Below, in pieces: positions 24,501 through 33,073 of a stretch of DNA of 64,000 nucleotides (the stretch's first letter is position 1; every line of letters begins with the position of its first letter). Source of the DNA: QUBU01 sp014337915 (GTDB lineage Bacteria; Pseudomonadota; Gammaproteobacteria; Steroidobacterales; GCA-2729495). Position numbers and translations under genes: made by a program. The notes under the pieces are model-generated. The model worked only from the letters and a program-made list of their open reading frames with translations, was not told the DNA's origin and ran no database searches. The stretch covers positions 62,001-126,000 of the forward strand of contig SZOW01000008.1 of NCBI GenBank assembly GCA_030263395.1, written 5' to 3'.

Positions 24501-25733
24501 TCATGCCTTTTCCGGGAAAAGCCCCGGCATCCAGCGGGATGCAAGAGCGGCAGGGAAGGCCAACCGCAATGGCGCGCGCGTGCTCGCTGAGACGAGGACG
24601 CCCCGGTCGAGGAGGGCAGAGACCACGCGCCGCGCCTGCCGATCGCCCGTGCCGACGACAGAAGCCGCCTCACCCCTCGGCAGTTCGCCGCGGTAGAGGA
24701 CCGCTTCCAGAATAGCGCCTGATTTCGGTGGCAGTCGGTCGAGCCTGATTTCCTCTTCGGCCCAGAGCTGGATACGGGTCCTCAGTTCTTCGGGCTGTAC
24801 CAGCTTCTCCATGAACGCAACCTGATCTAAGCAGATACTGAGGAAGAACCGCGTAAATTCCGCGAGGCTTTCCTCGCTCAGGGGGCCGCGGCCATCAAGG
24901 TTATTGCGCCGGACCTGATCGCAGGCGGCGAGATGCGATTTGTAGGCTTGCACGTTCCGCGCAAGGCCGCGGGCCACGGACCACACTGCGCCGGTATCCA
25001 ATGACTCCAGCATGGTCGCGTGCGACATCAACCGCGCGACGCGCCCATTGCCATCGACAAAGGGATGAATCCACACCAGCCGGTGATGTGCCGCCGCCGT
25101 CGCCAGAATCGTCTCGGTCTTGCCGAGCTGCGCATAGACCTGCTCGAACCGATCCAGGAAGCGCGCCACCGCAGGTGGACTGATAGCGACATGCCGCCCG
25201 ACCTTGACATCGCGGCGGCGGAGTTCGCCGGGAGTGACGCTGACACGCTCCTTGCTGACAGGGTCTTCGACCCACAAGAGGTCCTCGGGCAGCAAACTGC
25301 AAAAGCGCTGATGAGTTTCTCTGATCGCCCCGACGCTCACGGAGCGCCCTTTCAGGCCCCCGCTATCAATCCAGCGCTGCACCTCGATGTGGGCTTTGGC
25401 CTCCAGCTGAAGGTCACGCTTCTTGGCGTCCTTGCTGTAGTCCCCGCGCAGCGCCCGCTCGATGTCGACCGGATGCGTGTCGTGTCCTTCGATGAGATTG
25501 CTGTAGTAGCAATTCATCGACCGGACCAGATCGGCCAGTGAGGAGACCAGACTTTCCGGCAGGGAACGCCGTAAGCCTGCGCTCTTCTGTGCAAGCTCCA
25601 GAGCCAGGTCCGTGAGTCCGGCCCGATGGCGGGAATCCTCCCGGATCAGCAGCGGCTCCATTTCCGAGACGTTCTCGCCCCGGTCTGCGGCCGCTTCTAT
25701 GTCCGCTTGTTTGTCCGGTTTAATTATTGCCAT
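24501..25733 (-). CDS. fic: Fic family protein (AMPylase-like) with inhibitory motif
   Basis: A 410-residue Fic protein. The catalytic motif is HPFVDGNGRVAR (H-P-F-x-D/E-G-N-G-R) near residue 220. An inhibitory helix S-x3-E-G is present upstream in YYSNLIEGHDTHP near residue 80, so it is a class II (self-inhibited) Fic. A winged-helix-like C-terminus (residues 335-400) could bind DNA. Fic enzymes move AMP from ATP onto Ser/Thr/Tyr of targets. It sits 7 bp before the dead hsdR, the usual place for a Fic gene in type I restriction loci. It looks intact. Confidence 0.88.
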   Translation of the reverse strand: MAIIKPDKQADIEAAADRGENVSEMEPLLIREDSRHRAGLTDLALELAQKSAGLRRSLPESLVSSLADLVRSMNCYYSNLIEGHDTHPVDIERALRGDYSKDAKKRDLQLEAKAHIEVQRWIDSGGLKGRSVSVGAIRETHQRFCSLLPEDLLWVEDPVSKERVSVTPGELRRRDVKVGRHVAISPPAVARFLDRFEQVYAQLGKTETILATAAAHHRLVWIHPFVDGNGRVARLMSHATMLESLDTGAVWSVARGLARNVQAYKSHLAACDQVRRNNLDGRGPLSEESLAEFTRFFLSICLDQVAFMEKLVQPEELRTRIQLWAEEEIRLDRLPPKSGAILEAVLYRGELPRGEAASVVGTGDRQARRVVSALLDRGVLVSASTRAPLRLAFPAALASRWMPGLFPEKA

Positions 25734-25738
25734 ACGCC

Positions 25739-25791
25739 AATATAGATCATTGACTTACGTCGTATCAACGGCGTCTATCAGCTCCTATCAG
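25739..25791 (-). promoter_or_regulatory. Promoter of fic with a direct repeat upstream
   Basis: Read on the minus strand, TTGATA (25763-25768) and TATATT (25739-25744) are 18 bases apart and very close to consensus. The -10 box is only 5 bases before the ATG, so the mRNA would be nearly leaderless. Just upstream, CTATCAG occurs twice on the plus strand, at 25775-25781 and 25785-25791, a 10-bp spacing equal to one helical turn and a possible operator. The region is noticeably richer in A+T than its surroundings. Confidence 0.5.
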
Positions 25792-25859
25792 GTCCGCTTT
25801 ATAGACCGTCGTTTTCTCCCGCATTTTCAAAGCCTTCGCGAGCCTCCGGGCCCGGCCGG

Positions 25860-26165
25860 GGCACCGGCGTCTATGAGCTGACCGCGGCCGGGCCACGCTT
25901 CCGGCGCGTGGCACCACCCACAGCAGCGGAACTCGATACGCTGCTCGGCCAGATCGTCACGCGCACCGCCCGGCAGCTGGAGCGGCGAGGGCTGAGGGTG
26001 CGGGACGCGGAGGGGAGCTATCTCAGCGCCGGCCCGGGCGAGGCAGATGGCCTGGCTGCGCTGGTGTCCAGACTCCGGGTGCATCTGACCCGGTATCACG
26101 GCGTCCTCGCCCTGCACAGCAGTCTGCGCTCGCAGTTCACCCCGTCGGGGCGGGGCAAGACGACC
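25860..26165 (+). pseudogene. IS91-type transposase fragment
   Basis: In one frame, VYELTAAGPRFRRVAPP, then AELDTLLGQIVTRTARQLERRG, and later RLRVHLTRYHGVLALHSSLRS, resemble the C-terminal half of IS91-family (HUH) transposases. The part that normally joins these blocks, about 100 residues, is missing after SAGPGEADGLAALV. The catalytic N-terminal region is absent. No terminal sequences were identified. It marks a past insertion between fic and the vapBC-like pair. The family call is from memory of the HLTRYHGV block. Confidence 0.6.
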
Positions 26166-26220
26166 GGCCGCAGCGAGCGCAGCCCGGCCTGGCACCCGCT
26201 TTCGCACCGTATGCCATGCA

Positions 26221-26658
26221 TCAACGGCTGGTCGGATTGAAACGGCGGGTTCCGGCCTTGTCTGCGGCTTTTGCGAGCGCGACGTCGAGCGTGGCGAGCG
26301 GCAGGCCGTTGCGCAGCGCGGGCTCGAGGTAGGACGCGTCGTAGGACGACAGGCGATAGCGGCGGGCCACCTGAAGCACGTCCGTCAGGGACTGCGGAAA
26401 GGTCTGCTCATCCGCGCGAATGCGGATCCCCGCCAGCATCTCCCGGAACGCCTCGCTCTGGGCCTCGGTAATGAGTTTCTTTGCCTCGGCCTTTGCGAGG
26501 ACGTTGGCAACTTCCAGTCCCCAGGTCTCTGGCACCTCCGCCACGGTATCCTGGGCCTTCATCGCCTCCAGAACGGAATGCGCGTAGCGGCGCTCGGCGG
26601 CACTGCCGTCAATCAGCAGCCAGGACAGCGTGACCGAGGTATCCAGTACCAGTCTCAC
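26221..26658 (-). CDS. VapC-like PIN domain ribonuclease toxin
   Basis: A 145-residue PIN domain protein. The metal-binding acids are Asp6 in LVLDTSVTLSW, a Glu in WGLEVANVL near residue 49, and the Asp in SSYDASYLEPAL near residue 106, followed by PLATLDVALA. VapC toxins cut tRNA or rRNA when freed from their antitoxin. The start overlaps the antitoxin stop by 4 bp, so translation is coupled. It appears complete. Confidence 0.87.
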   Translation of the reverse strand: MRLVLDTSVTLSWLLIDGSAAERRYAHSVLEAMKAQDTVAEVPETWGLEVANVLAKAEAKKLITEAQSEAFREMLAGIRIRADEQTFPQSLTDVLQVARRYRLSSYDASYLEPALRNGLPLATLDVALAKAADKAGTRRFNPTSR

Positions 26659-26900
26659 TCACGACCCTCGGCAATGAGTGCGCGGATTCCTGCCGGAGTT
26701 TTCACCGGATTGGCCTTCATGAAGCTCTGGAATCGCTCGATTGCCGCTCGCGGGTCAGTGGCGCCTGTATCCTTACTCGGCACCAGGTCTGCGATGGCTT
26801 CGCCGCGATTGGTGATGGTGAAGCGCTGGCCGGCTTTCACCGCCCGCAGCAATTCGGGCAGACGCGTCTTGGCCTCATAGGCCCCGATTTCGGTCTTCAT
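26655..26900 (-). CDS. Phd/YefM-type antitoxin
   Basis: An 81-residue protein with the Phd/YefM DNA-binding fold: IGAYEAKTRLPELLRAVKAGQRFTITNRGEAIADLVP. The C-terminal helical part (RAAIERFQSFMKANPVKTP) should bind the PIN toxin. I use the ATG at 26898-26900, which gives the usual family start, rather than the longer frame. It should neutralise the toxin and repress the operon through repeats just upstream. Confidence 0.83.
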   Translation of the reverse strand: MKTEIGAYEAKTRLPELLRAVKAGQRFTITNRGEAIADLVPSKDTGATDPRAAIERFQSFMKANPVKTPAGIRALIAEGRE

Positions 26901-26920
26901 GCCAGGTCTCCCAAGTATCA

Positions 26921-26951
26921 GACCAGACAATAGACCAGTTGGTAGCTGGTC
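26921..26951 (-). promoter_or_regulatory. Repeats upstream of the Phd-VapC pair
   Basis: GACCAG occurs at 26921-26926 and 26933-26938, 12 bases apart, and its reverse complement CTGGTC lies at 26946-26951. The last two form an inverted repeat with a 7-base gap. The cluster sits 20-50 bases before the antitoxin ATG, the expected place of an operator for Phd-type antitoxins. The binding role is inferred. Confidence 0.45.
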
Positions 26952-27002
26952 AAGCAGCTGGAAAGCGGGGGTGATCCGGTGGCTCTTCTGCGGGCGCTGC
27001 GC

Positions 27003-27317
27003 TCAGCTCAGCTTGAGCGCAGTGAACAACAGGCCGAGTCCGATCATCAGCATCGATCCCAGCCGTACGGTCATGGTGGTTGACAGCAGTTCCATGTCCT
27101 TGCGGACCAGGGTCGTTTCCTGGCGCAACTCGCCGACGGATGAATGGATCAATGCCGTCAGTTTCTGTTCAAGAAGCAGCAGATCAGCCTTCGTCGCAAT
27201 CGTCGTTGCCATGTCACGCTCCATCGCATCGACGACGGCCCTTGCCTTGTGGTTCGGGACGTTGATGCTGACGAGGGCATCGTACAACGAATAGAGATAA
27301 TCCACTGAGTGTCTCAT
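27003..27317 (-). CDS. Small coiled-coil protein with C-terminal membrane anchor
   Basis: A 104-residue protein. It opens with YSLYDALVSINVPNHKARAVVDAMERDM, continues as a probable coiled coil (TKADLLLLEQKLTALIH and LRQETTLVRKDMELLS) and ends in the hydrophobic helix LGSMLMIGLGLLFTALKLS. This plan resembles short DUF1640/CCDC90-like proteins, whose role in bacteria is unclear. The ATG at 27315-27317 lacks a clear ribosome site, so the start is uncertain. It belongs to the accessory patch with the toxin-antitoxin genes. Confidence 0.6.
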   Translation of the reverse strand: MRHSVDYLYSLYDALVSINVPNHKARAVVDAMERDMATTIATKADLLLLEQKLTALIHSSVGELRQETTLVRKDMELLSTTMTVRLGSMLMIGLGLLFTALKLS

Positions 27318-27598
27318 TGAGGCGTGGCACACGGCGTTGTACGCAGATTGCCCCTGCGGTTGCCCACCCGCCAGCAGCGATTCCTGTGCGTTTGTTCGGT
27401 AACCGCTGGCTTTATGTGAACATCCGGGAAACGTGACGGTGGGAGAAGCACTGATGAGAACGACAGCGGGAATCGCCGCCACGCTGGCCACGCTGGGCGA
27501 GCATTCCGGACAGCTGGGGCCGAAGCTTCTGGGCGAACGTGGAGGGATCCGATGCCGCTGCGCAGGGCCTTGCGATCGCCGGCTGAGACCGTCTGGCG

Positions 27599-28975
27599 TC
27601 AGCCCTGGTCCCAGCCCTCGGCCTCGAGCATGGCAGCGCGATACAGGCGCAGGTTGGCGGCGAGGAAGCCGAGGGCGAGGATGCCGGCACCGGCGGCCAC
27701 CATGGCCATGGAATAGCGCAGCGCCTGCGGATCACCGAAGCCGTAGTCGGTGATGAGTGCCACCGCGGTCGGGCCGATGGTGAGTCCCAGCGCGTTGATC
27801 ACGAAATAATAGAGCGCCGTCACCTGGCCCCGCAGTTGGTTGGGCGTGATCATCATCAGCGCTGCCACGCCCGCGGCGGTGATGGCCGCACCGGCCAGCG
27901 TGGCGGGGATCAGCAATACGAGGGCACCCGCGGCCGTGGGCATCAGCGGTGCGGCCACCGACGCGGGTACGAAAACCAGCGCGGTTGCATACAGGCTGAT
28001 GCGCATGAGTCCGTCATGGCAGCCCCGGGCGTAGAGCCGGTCGGCGAGCCAGCCGCCGAGGTTGACGCCCAGCGGCCCGGACACCAGGGTGATGAGGCCG
28101 TAGGCATAGCCGCTGTCGGGGATGGTCCAGCCCCAGCTGCGCACGAACATCGTCGGTACCCAGAAGAACAGGGCATAACCGATGATGGTCACCACTGACA
28201 TGCCGACGAAGTGGGTGGCGTAGGTGCTCCAGCGGGCACCGAGGAAGCGCAGCGTATCGGCCAGGGCAAGCTCTTCCCGAACCACACCGTCCGGGCCGGC
28301 GAGGCGCAGCTTGTCGCGTCGGGGTGGCTCGCGCACGCTGAGCATCAGCAGCGCGACCAGTAGTCCTGGCAGACCCACGAACATGAACACCAGCTGCCAG
28401 GGCTGGAGTGGGCCATACCAGGGCAGCACCAGCGCCGGCGCGGCAGCCGCCAGCGAGATGGCCCAGGCGCCGACGATGTTGGCGATGCCGACACCGAGCG
28501 ACACGCCCATGTTGTAGAAGCCGATGGCCTGGCCGCGGCGCTGGCGCGGGAAGTAGTCGCTGATGAGCGACAGGGCCGCCGGGTTCAGCGTGGCTTCGCC
28601 GACGCCGACACCGACGCGTGCCAGGAACAGTGTCCAGTAGCTGCGCGCCAGTCCGCAGGCGGCCGTCATCAGGCACCAGAGGGTGACGCCGATGGCGATC
28701 AGGCCGCGGCGGCTGCGACGGTCGACCAGTCGCCCGATGGGGATGCCGAGCAGCGTATAGAACAGCGCGAATGCCAGCCCGCCGACCAGGCTCACCTGGG
28801 TGTCGCTGAGGCCGAGGTCCTCGCGGATCGGCTGCACCAGCAACGCGAAGATCTGCCGGTCGAGGAAAGAGACGACATAGCCCAGCGTCAGGACGATGAC
28901 CACGTACCAGGCATAGGCCGGGGCGGGATAGTCGCCTGCAGGTTCGGTGTGCCTGGCCGCTGGCGTCAGTGGCAT
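27599..28975 (-). CDS. MFS transporter (spinster-like)
   Basis: A 458-residue protein with 12 hydrophobic segments. The first pair of helices is joined by the MFS signature GIPIGRLVDRRSRRG. LGYVVSFLDRQIFALLVQPIREDLGLSDTQ near the N-terminus is the pattern of the spinster-like group, which exports or imports lipids, organic acids or xenobiotics. Its start overlaps the end of the upstream flavoprotein gene by 10 bp, so the two are co-transcribed and probably share a substrate. Confidence 0.85.
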   Translation of the reverse strand: MPLTPAARHTEPAGDYPAPAYAWYVVIVLTLGYVVSFLDRQIFALLVQPIREDLGLSDTQVSLVGGLAFALFYTLLGIPIGRLVDRRSRRGLIAIGVTLWCLMTAACGLARSYWTLFLARVGVGVGEATLNPAALSLISDYFPRQRRGQAIGFYNMGVSLGVGIANIVGAWAISLAAAAPALVLPWYGPLQPWQLVFMFVGLPGLLVALLMLSVREPPRRDKLRLAGPDGVVREELALADTLRFLGARWSTYATHFVGMSVVTIIGYALFFWVPTMFVRSWGWTIPDSGYAYGLITLVSGPLGVNLGGWLADRLYARGCHDGLMRISLYATALVFVPASVAAPLMPTAAGALVLLIPATLAGAAITAAGVAALMMITPNQLRGQVTALYYFVINALGLTIGPTAVALITDYGFGDPQALRYSMAMVAAGAGILALGFLAANLRLYRAAMLEAEGWDQG

Positions 28976-30729
28976 TTCGTGCAGCTCTCCAGCTGGACCA
29001 GCCGCTGTGCAGTGCTGGTCGCCGGGCCCGTGCCCCAGGGGTCCTTGTGGCAGCCGTCGCAGGCCAGGGCCCGCTCCAGCACCAGGGCATGGGAAACGCC
29101 AAAGTGCCAGTAGCCCTGCCGATGCTGCGCCAGCAGGGCCGGCAGGTTTGCCGTCTGGGAGCGCTGCACGACAGGTGCCGGCGCGGTGCTGGCCGGGGCG
29201 GTGGCCGGCGGCGCGCGCACGGTGAGGGCGCGTGGGCCAAGCGCCAGGGCCACCGCGCTGCGGCCGGCGACGCGGCCGATGAGCACGCCCGGGCCGAGGA
29301 AGGTTCCCTCGCCGCCATGGCTGCCGTTGATCCCGGCAACGCCCGTCGCTTCACCGGCGGCGAACAGGCCGCGGATGACCTGGCCGGCACCGCCAAGCAC
29401 GCGTGCCTCGTGGTCGATCACCAGCCCACCCATGCTCTTGCGCGTCATCGGAAACAGCTGGATGGCGTAATACGGCGGCTGGCGCAGCGCCGGTGGCGGC
29501 GCTTCCGTCATGCCCGGCCCGATGCGGCCGAAGTCGGTGTCCATGCCCTGGTCGACGAAGCGGTTGAAGCGCTGCACCGTCTCCAGCAGCGCGTCGGGCG
29601 GCAGGCCGGCTGCCGTGGCCAGCGCGGCGACGCTGTCTGCCTTGCTGACCAGCGTCGGGTTGTCGAGGATGTCTTCCTGGATGGTCTTCGCCGACAACCA
29701 GGCCGCGCCGCGGATCGTCAGCTGCCTGGCACCGACGGCGTCGAAAACCAGCCAGTGGGTGGCTGGCGACTGGCGCAGCACCGCGCGGTCGGTGACCTTG
29801 CCCGACGCGGCTTCGTTGGTGAAGCGCCGTCCCGTGGCATCGACCCAGATGGCCGCCGGGTTCTGCGTCAGCAGGCCGTGGCCGCCGCTGGGGTCGCGCG
29901 GGTCGGGCAGGCCGTTCACGAAGGTGACCTGATGGTCCATGCGGGTGAGCGCGGCACCGAAGGGTTCGACCAACCGCAGGCCGCTGCCGGTGGCGTACTG
30001 TCCCGCCCCGATCAGCAGCCGCGCTGGCGCCGGCAGGTCGCGCCGCCAGTTGCGGCGCACCAGGTCGAGGTTGCTCTGGAAGCCGCCGGTGGCAAGGATG
30101 ACGGCAGGCGCGTGATACAGGCGGCGGCCGCTGGTGCGGCTGCGCTCGGTGCGGATACCGGAGATCTGGCCATCGCGGCGCAGGAGTTCCGTGACCTCTG
30201 TGTTCCACAGGAATTCGATGCGCGGCCGGCCCAGCGCCTCGCGGATCATCGGCAGGACGGCATTGACCGCAGCGCCCCGCGTGAAGTGGAAGCGTGGCAC
30301 GCTGGCCTGCGGCGCCGGAACCACCATGGTGAACTGCACGCCCATGGCCGTGAGCCAGTCGTACACCTGTTCCCGCGAGTTCTCGACGTAGAAGCGCACC
30401 CACCAGGGATCGGCATCCTCGCCCCAGGCCATCAGGTCGCGGAACGCGATGTCGGGCGAGTCGTGCAGGCCCCTGGCGCGCTGCAACGGCGTGTCCACCA
30501 GCGCGAAGCCACCGGCCCGCACCGCATGGCCGCCGGCGACGGAGTTGGCTTCCACCACCAGCACGCGCGCGCCGTGGCTCTCCGCCTCCAGCGCCGCGGC
30601 CAGGCCGGCGATGCCGGCACCGACGACGATGACATCGGCATCCATTGCCACGGGATTGGCAGGCCGGCAGGCCGCCACGGCCAGCGTCGTGACGGCTGCG
30701 AGCGCGGCCAGGCAGTGCCCGGCCCGCAT
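28966..30729 (-). CDS. FAD-dependent reductase/dehydrogenase with C-terminal haem motifs, lipoprotein
   Basis: A 587-residue exported flavoprotein. The lipobox is VAAC near residue 21; the FAD Rossmann motif VIVVGAGIAGLAAALEAESHG follows, with SVAGGHAVRAGGFA. The C-terminal FAD block is GLFAAGEATGVAGINGSHGGEG. The fold is that of fumarate reductase, urocanate reductase and 3-ketosteroid dehydrogenase. The last 31 residues hold two haem c motifs: CDGCH at 557-561, and CTKCH at 583-587, ending the protein. These suggest electron exchange with a cytochrome in the periplasm. The substrate is not evident. It is divergent from a molybdenum hydroxylase across 81 bp. Confidence 0.8.
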   Translation of the reverse strand: MRAGHCLAALAAVTTLAVAACRPANPVAMDADVIVVGAGIAGLAAALEAESHGARVLVVEANSVAGGHAVRAGGFALVDTPLQRARGLHDSPDIAFRDLMAWGEDADPWWVRFYVENSREQVYDWLTAMGVQFTMVVPAPQASVPRFHFTRGAAVNAVLPMIREALGRPRIEFLWNTEVTELLRRDGQISGIRTERSRTSGRRLYHAPAVILATGGFQSNLDLVRRNWRRDLPAPARLLIGAGQYATGSGLRLVEPFGAALTRMDHQVTFVNGLPDPRDPSGGHGLLTQNPAAIWVDATGRRFTNEAASGKVTDRAVLRQSPATHWLVFDAVGARQLTIRGAAWLSAKTIQEDILDNPTLVSKADSVAALATAAGLPPDALLETVQRFNRFVDQGMDTDFGRIGPGMTEAPPPALRQPPYYAIQLFPMTRKSMGGLVIDHEARVLGGAGQVIRGLFAAGEATGVAGINGSHGGEGTFLGPGVLIGRVAGRSAVALALGPRALTVRAPPATAPASTAPAPVVQRSQTANLPALLAQHRQGYWHFGVSHALVLERALACDGCHKDPWGTGPATSTAQRLVQLESCTKCH

Positions 30730-30810
30730 TACGCGCGCAGTCCTCTTCGCGATGGCATGGTCACGGCCGAAGGTCCTCCAACCCCGCGCCAGTATACTAG
30801 CCAGCGAACC

Positions 30811-33069
30811 ATGGCGATCTCACGCAGGACAATCATCCTCGGCAGCGTTGCGGCCGGCGGCGGCCTTGCGCTCTGGGCTATCGCCAGGCGGCTGGACGAC
30901 GGTGATGCGGCCGCGCGTTTTGCGGCCACCACGCCCGGGGCCACGGCAGTCAATGCCTGGGTGAAGATCAGCGCTGGTGGCGACATCATCCTCGGGGTGC
31001 ATCGCGCCGAGATGGGCCAGGGCGTGTGTACCTCGCTGCCGATGCTGCTCGCCGAGGAACTCGATGTCGACTGGGAGCGGGTGCGCTTCGAGTTCACGCC
31101 CGTCGATCGCGCCTACTACAACTTCGGTCCCGCGCTGCGCACCGGGCCGCTGGCGACAGCGGAGGCGGGCGGTTTCACCGAGCGCATCGCCCGCAATGCG
31201 TTCCACGCCATGGGCTACGCCGTGACCCTGGGCAGCACCAGCATGCTCGATGCCTGGGACACCGTGCGTGGTGCCGGCGCCGCGGCGCGCGTCATGCTGG
31301 TGGCCGCGGCCGCCCGGCGCTGGGCTGTGCCCGCGGCCAGGCTGCAGACCTTCCGTGGCATGGTGCTGGATCCCGTCACTGGTGCCAGCCTGGACTATGG
31401 CGAACTCGCCGCCGCTGCCGCCAGCGAGCCCGTGCCGCGCGAGCTGCCGCTGCGCGACCCGGCGGCATTCCGCCTGGTCGGCACATCACCGCAGCGCCTT
31501 GACATTCCCGCCAAGGCCACCGGTGCCGCGCGCTTCGGCATCGACACCGTGCTGCCGGGCATGCTTTTCGCCGCCGTGCGCCACAGTCCGCTGCTGGGCA
31601 CGCGCATCGCCGGCATCGACAATGCGCCGGAAGTGAGCAGCCTGCCGGGTGTATCCGGCGTGGCGCGCCTGGGCACGACGGCGGTGGCAGTGGTCGCGGC
31701 CGACAGCTGGACGGCGCTGCGCGCCGCGGCGCGCCTGTCGCTGAAGCCCGAGCCGGCTGATCGCCTGGCGGCATCGAGCACCGCCATGGGACGGACCTGG
31801 CGGCGCGCGCTGGATGACCCGGATCCCGCCGTGTTCCGCGATGAAGGTGACGTCGCCAGCGCGCTGCAGTCGGGACCGGTGGTGGAGGCGGTCTTCGAGC
31901 AACCGTTCCTCGCGCACCTGTGCATGGAGCCGATGAACTGTACCGCGCTGGTCGACGCCAGCGGGGTCACGCTCTGGGTCGGCACGCAGGCGGCGAGCAT
32001 CGCGCGCGACGTGGCGGCACAGGTGGCCGGGGTGCCGGCGGCGCAGGTGACGGTCAACCAGACCTTCCTCGGCGGTGGATTCGGCCGGCGTGCCGAGGTG
32101 GATTTCGTACGCCACGCCGTGGGAGTGGCGCGCGCCTGGCCGGGACGGCCGGTGAAGCTCCTGTATTCGCGCGAAGAGGACCTGCGCGCCGACATGTACC
32201 GCCCGGCCACCGTGGCCCGCGCCCGCGCCAGCCTCGATGCCCGGGGGCGTATCGCGGCGCTCGACTACGTGCTGGTGTCGCAGTCGGTCGCCGCGAGCTA
32301 CTTCCGCCGCACGCCGACGCCCCGCGGTGGCGATGCCCGTGAGGACAGCGCAGCGCTGGCTGGCGCGGCGTCGCTGCCCTACACCGGCATCCGCCACCTG
32401 CGCTGCAGCTTCCAGCCCCGCGAGACCGGCGTGCCGGTCGGCTTCTGGCGCAGCACTGGCTACTCGCAGAACTGTTTCGTCATCGAGTCCTTCATGGATG
32501 AGCTGGCGCATGCCGCCGGCCAGGATCCGCTCGCCTTCCGCCTCGCGCACCTCGAAGGCCGGCCACAGCACCAGGCGGTGCTGCGCGCAGTGGCGCAGCG
32601 CTCGGGCTGGGGCCAGCCGCTGCCGGCGGGGCAGGGTCGCGGGCTGGCGTTCACCGAGAGCCACGACAGCCTGGTCGCCCAGGTGGTCGAGGTGGCGGTG
32701 GACCAGGCTGCCGGCGGCGACGGCCCCGGCTATCGCGTGCTGCGCGTGACCTGCGTGATCGATCCGCGCGTCGTCATCCATCCCGACACCGTCGTCGCGC
32801 AGATGGAGGGTGGCATCATCGACGCACTATCGGTGGCGCTCTACGGCGGCATCAGCATCCGTGGCGGCGGGGTGGAACAGGGCAACTTCGACGCCTGCCG
32901 CCTGCTCACACTCGCGGAGACACCGGAGATTGCCGTGCACCTGCTGCCGCAGGGCGGGCGTCCCGGCGGCGTCGGCGAGCCCGGCCTGCCGGCCTTGGCG
33001 CCCGCACTCGCCAACGCGCTGTTCGCGGCGACCGGGCGGCGGCTGCGGAGCATGCCACTGCGGCTCTAG
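30811..33069 (+). CDS. Molybdopterin-binding large subunit of the xanthine dehydrogenase family (IorB-like), exported
   Basis: A 752-residue protein. An N-terminal SRRTIILGSVAAGGGLAL looks like a Tat signal. The body has two aldehyde-oxidase/xanthine-dehydrogenase blocks: GVHRAEMGQGVCTSLPMLLAEEL near residue 68, and QTFLGGGFGRRAEVDF near residue 420. GRPGGVGEPGLPALAPALANA closes the protein with the catalytic Glu. This fits the isoquinoline 1-oxidoreductase/nicotinate-type beta subunit. The small [2Fe-2S] subunit that normally accompanies it is not coded next to it. The ATG at 30811 is chosen; a much longer open frame upstream is an artefact of GC content. Confidence 0.85.
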   Translation: MAISRRTIILGSVAAGGGLALWAIARRLDDGDAAARFAATTPGATAVNAWVKISAGGDIILGVHRAEMGQGVCTSLPMLLAEELDVDWERVRFEFTPVDRAYYNFGPALRTGPLATAEAGGFTERIARNAFHAMGYAVTLGSTSMLDAWDTVRGAGAAARVMLVAAAARRWAVPAARLQTFRGMVLDPVTGASLDYGELAAAAASEPVPRELPLRDPAAFRLVGTSPQRLDIPAKATGAARFGIDTVLPGMLFAAVRHSPLLGTRIAGIDNAPEVSSLPGVSGVARLGTTAVAVVAADSWTALRAAARLSLKPEPADRLAASSTAMGRTWRRALDDPDPAVFRDEGDVASALQSGPVVEAVFEQPFLAHLCMEPMNCTALVDASGVTLWVGTQAASIARDVAAQVAGVPAAQVTVNQTFLGGGFGRRAEVDFVRHAVGVARAWPGRPVKLLYSREEDLRADMYRPATVARARASLDARGRIAALDYVLVSQSVAASYFRRTPTPRGGDAREDSAALAGAASLPYTGIRHLRCSFQPRETGVPVGFWRSTGYSQNCFVIESFMDELAHAAGQDPLAFRLAHLEGRPQHQAVLRAVAQRSGWGQPLPAGQGRGLAFTESHDSLVAQVVEVAVDQAAGGDGPGYRVLRVTCVIDPRVVIHPDTVVAQMEGGIIDALSVALYGGISIRGGGVEQGNFDACRLLTLAETPEIAVHLLPQGGRPGGVGEPGLPALAPALANALFAATGRRLRSMPLRL

Positions 33070-33073
33070 TTCT

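Noticed and set aside
28969..33069. A 1366-codon open frame on the plus strand
   Set aside because: Only the part from 30811 encodes a recognisable protein. The rest is antisense to the flavoprotein gene and is Arg/Ala/Gln rich in the way of GC-driven spurious frames.
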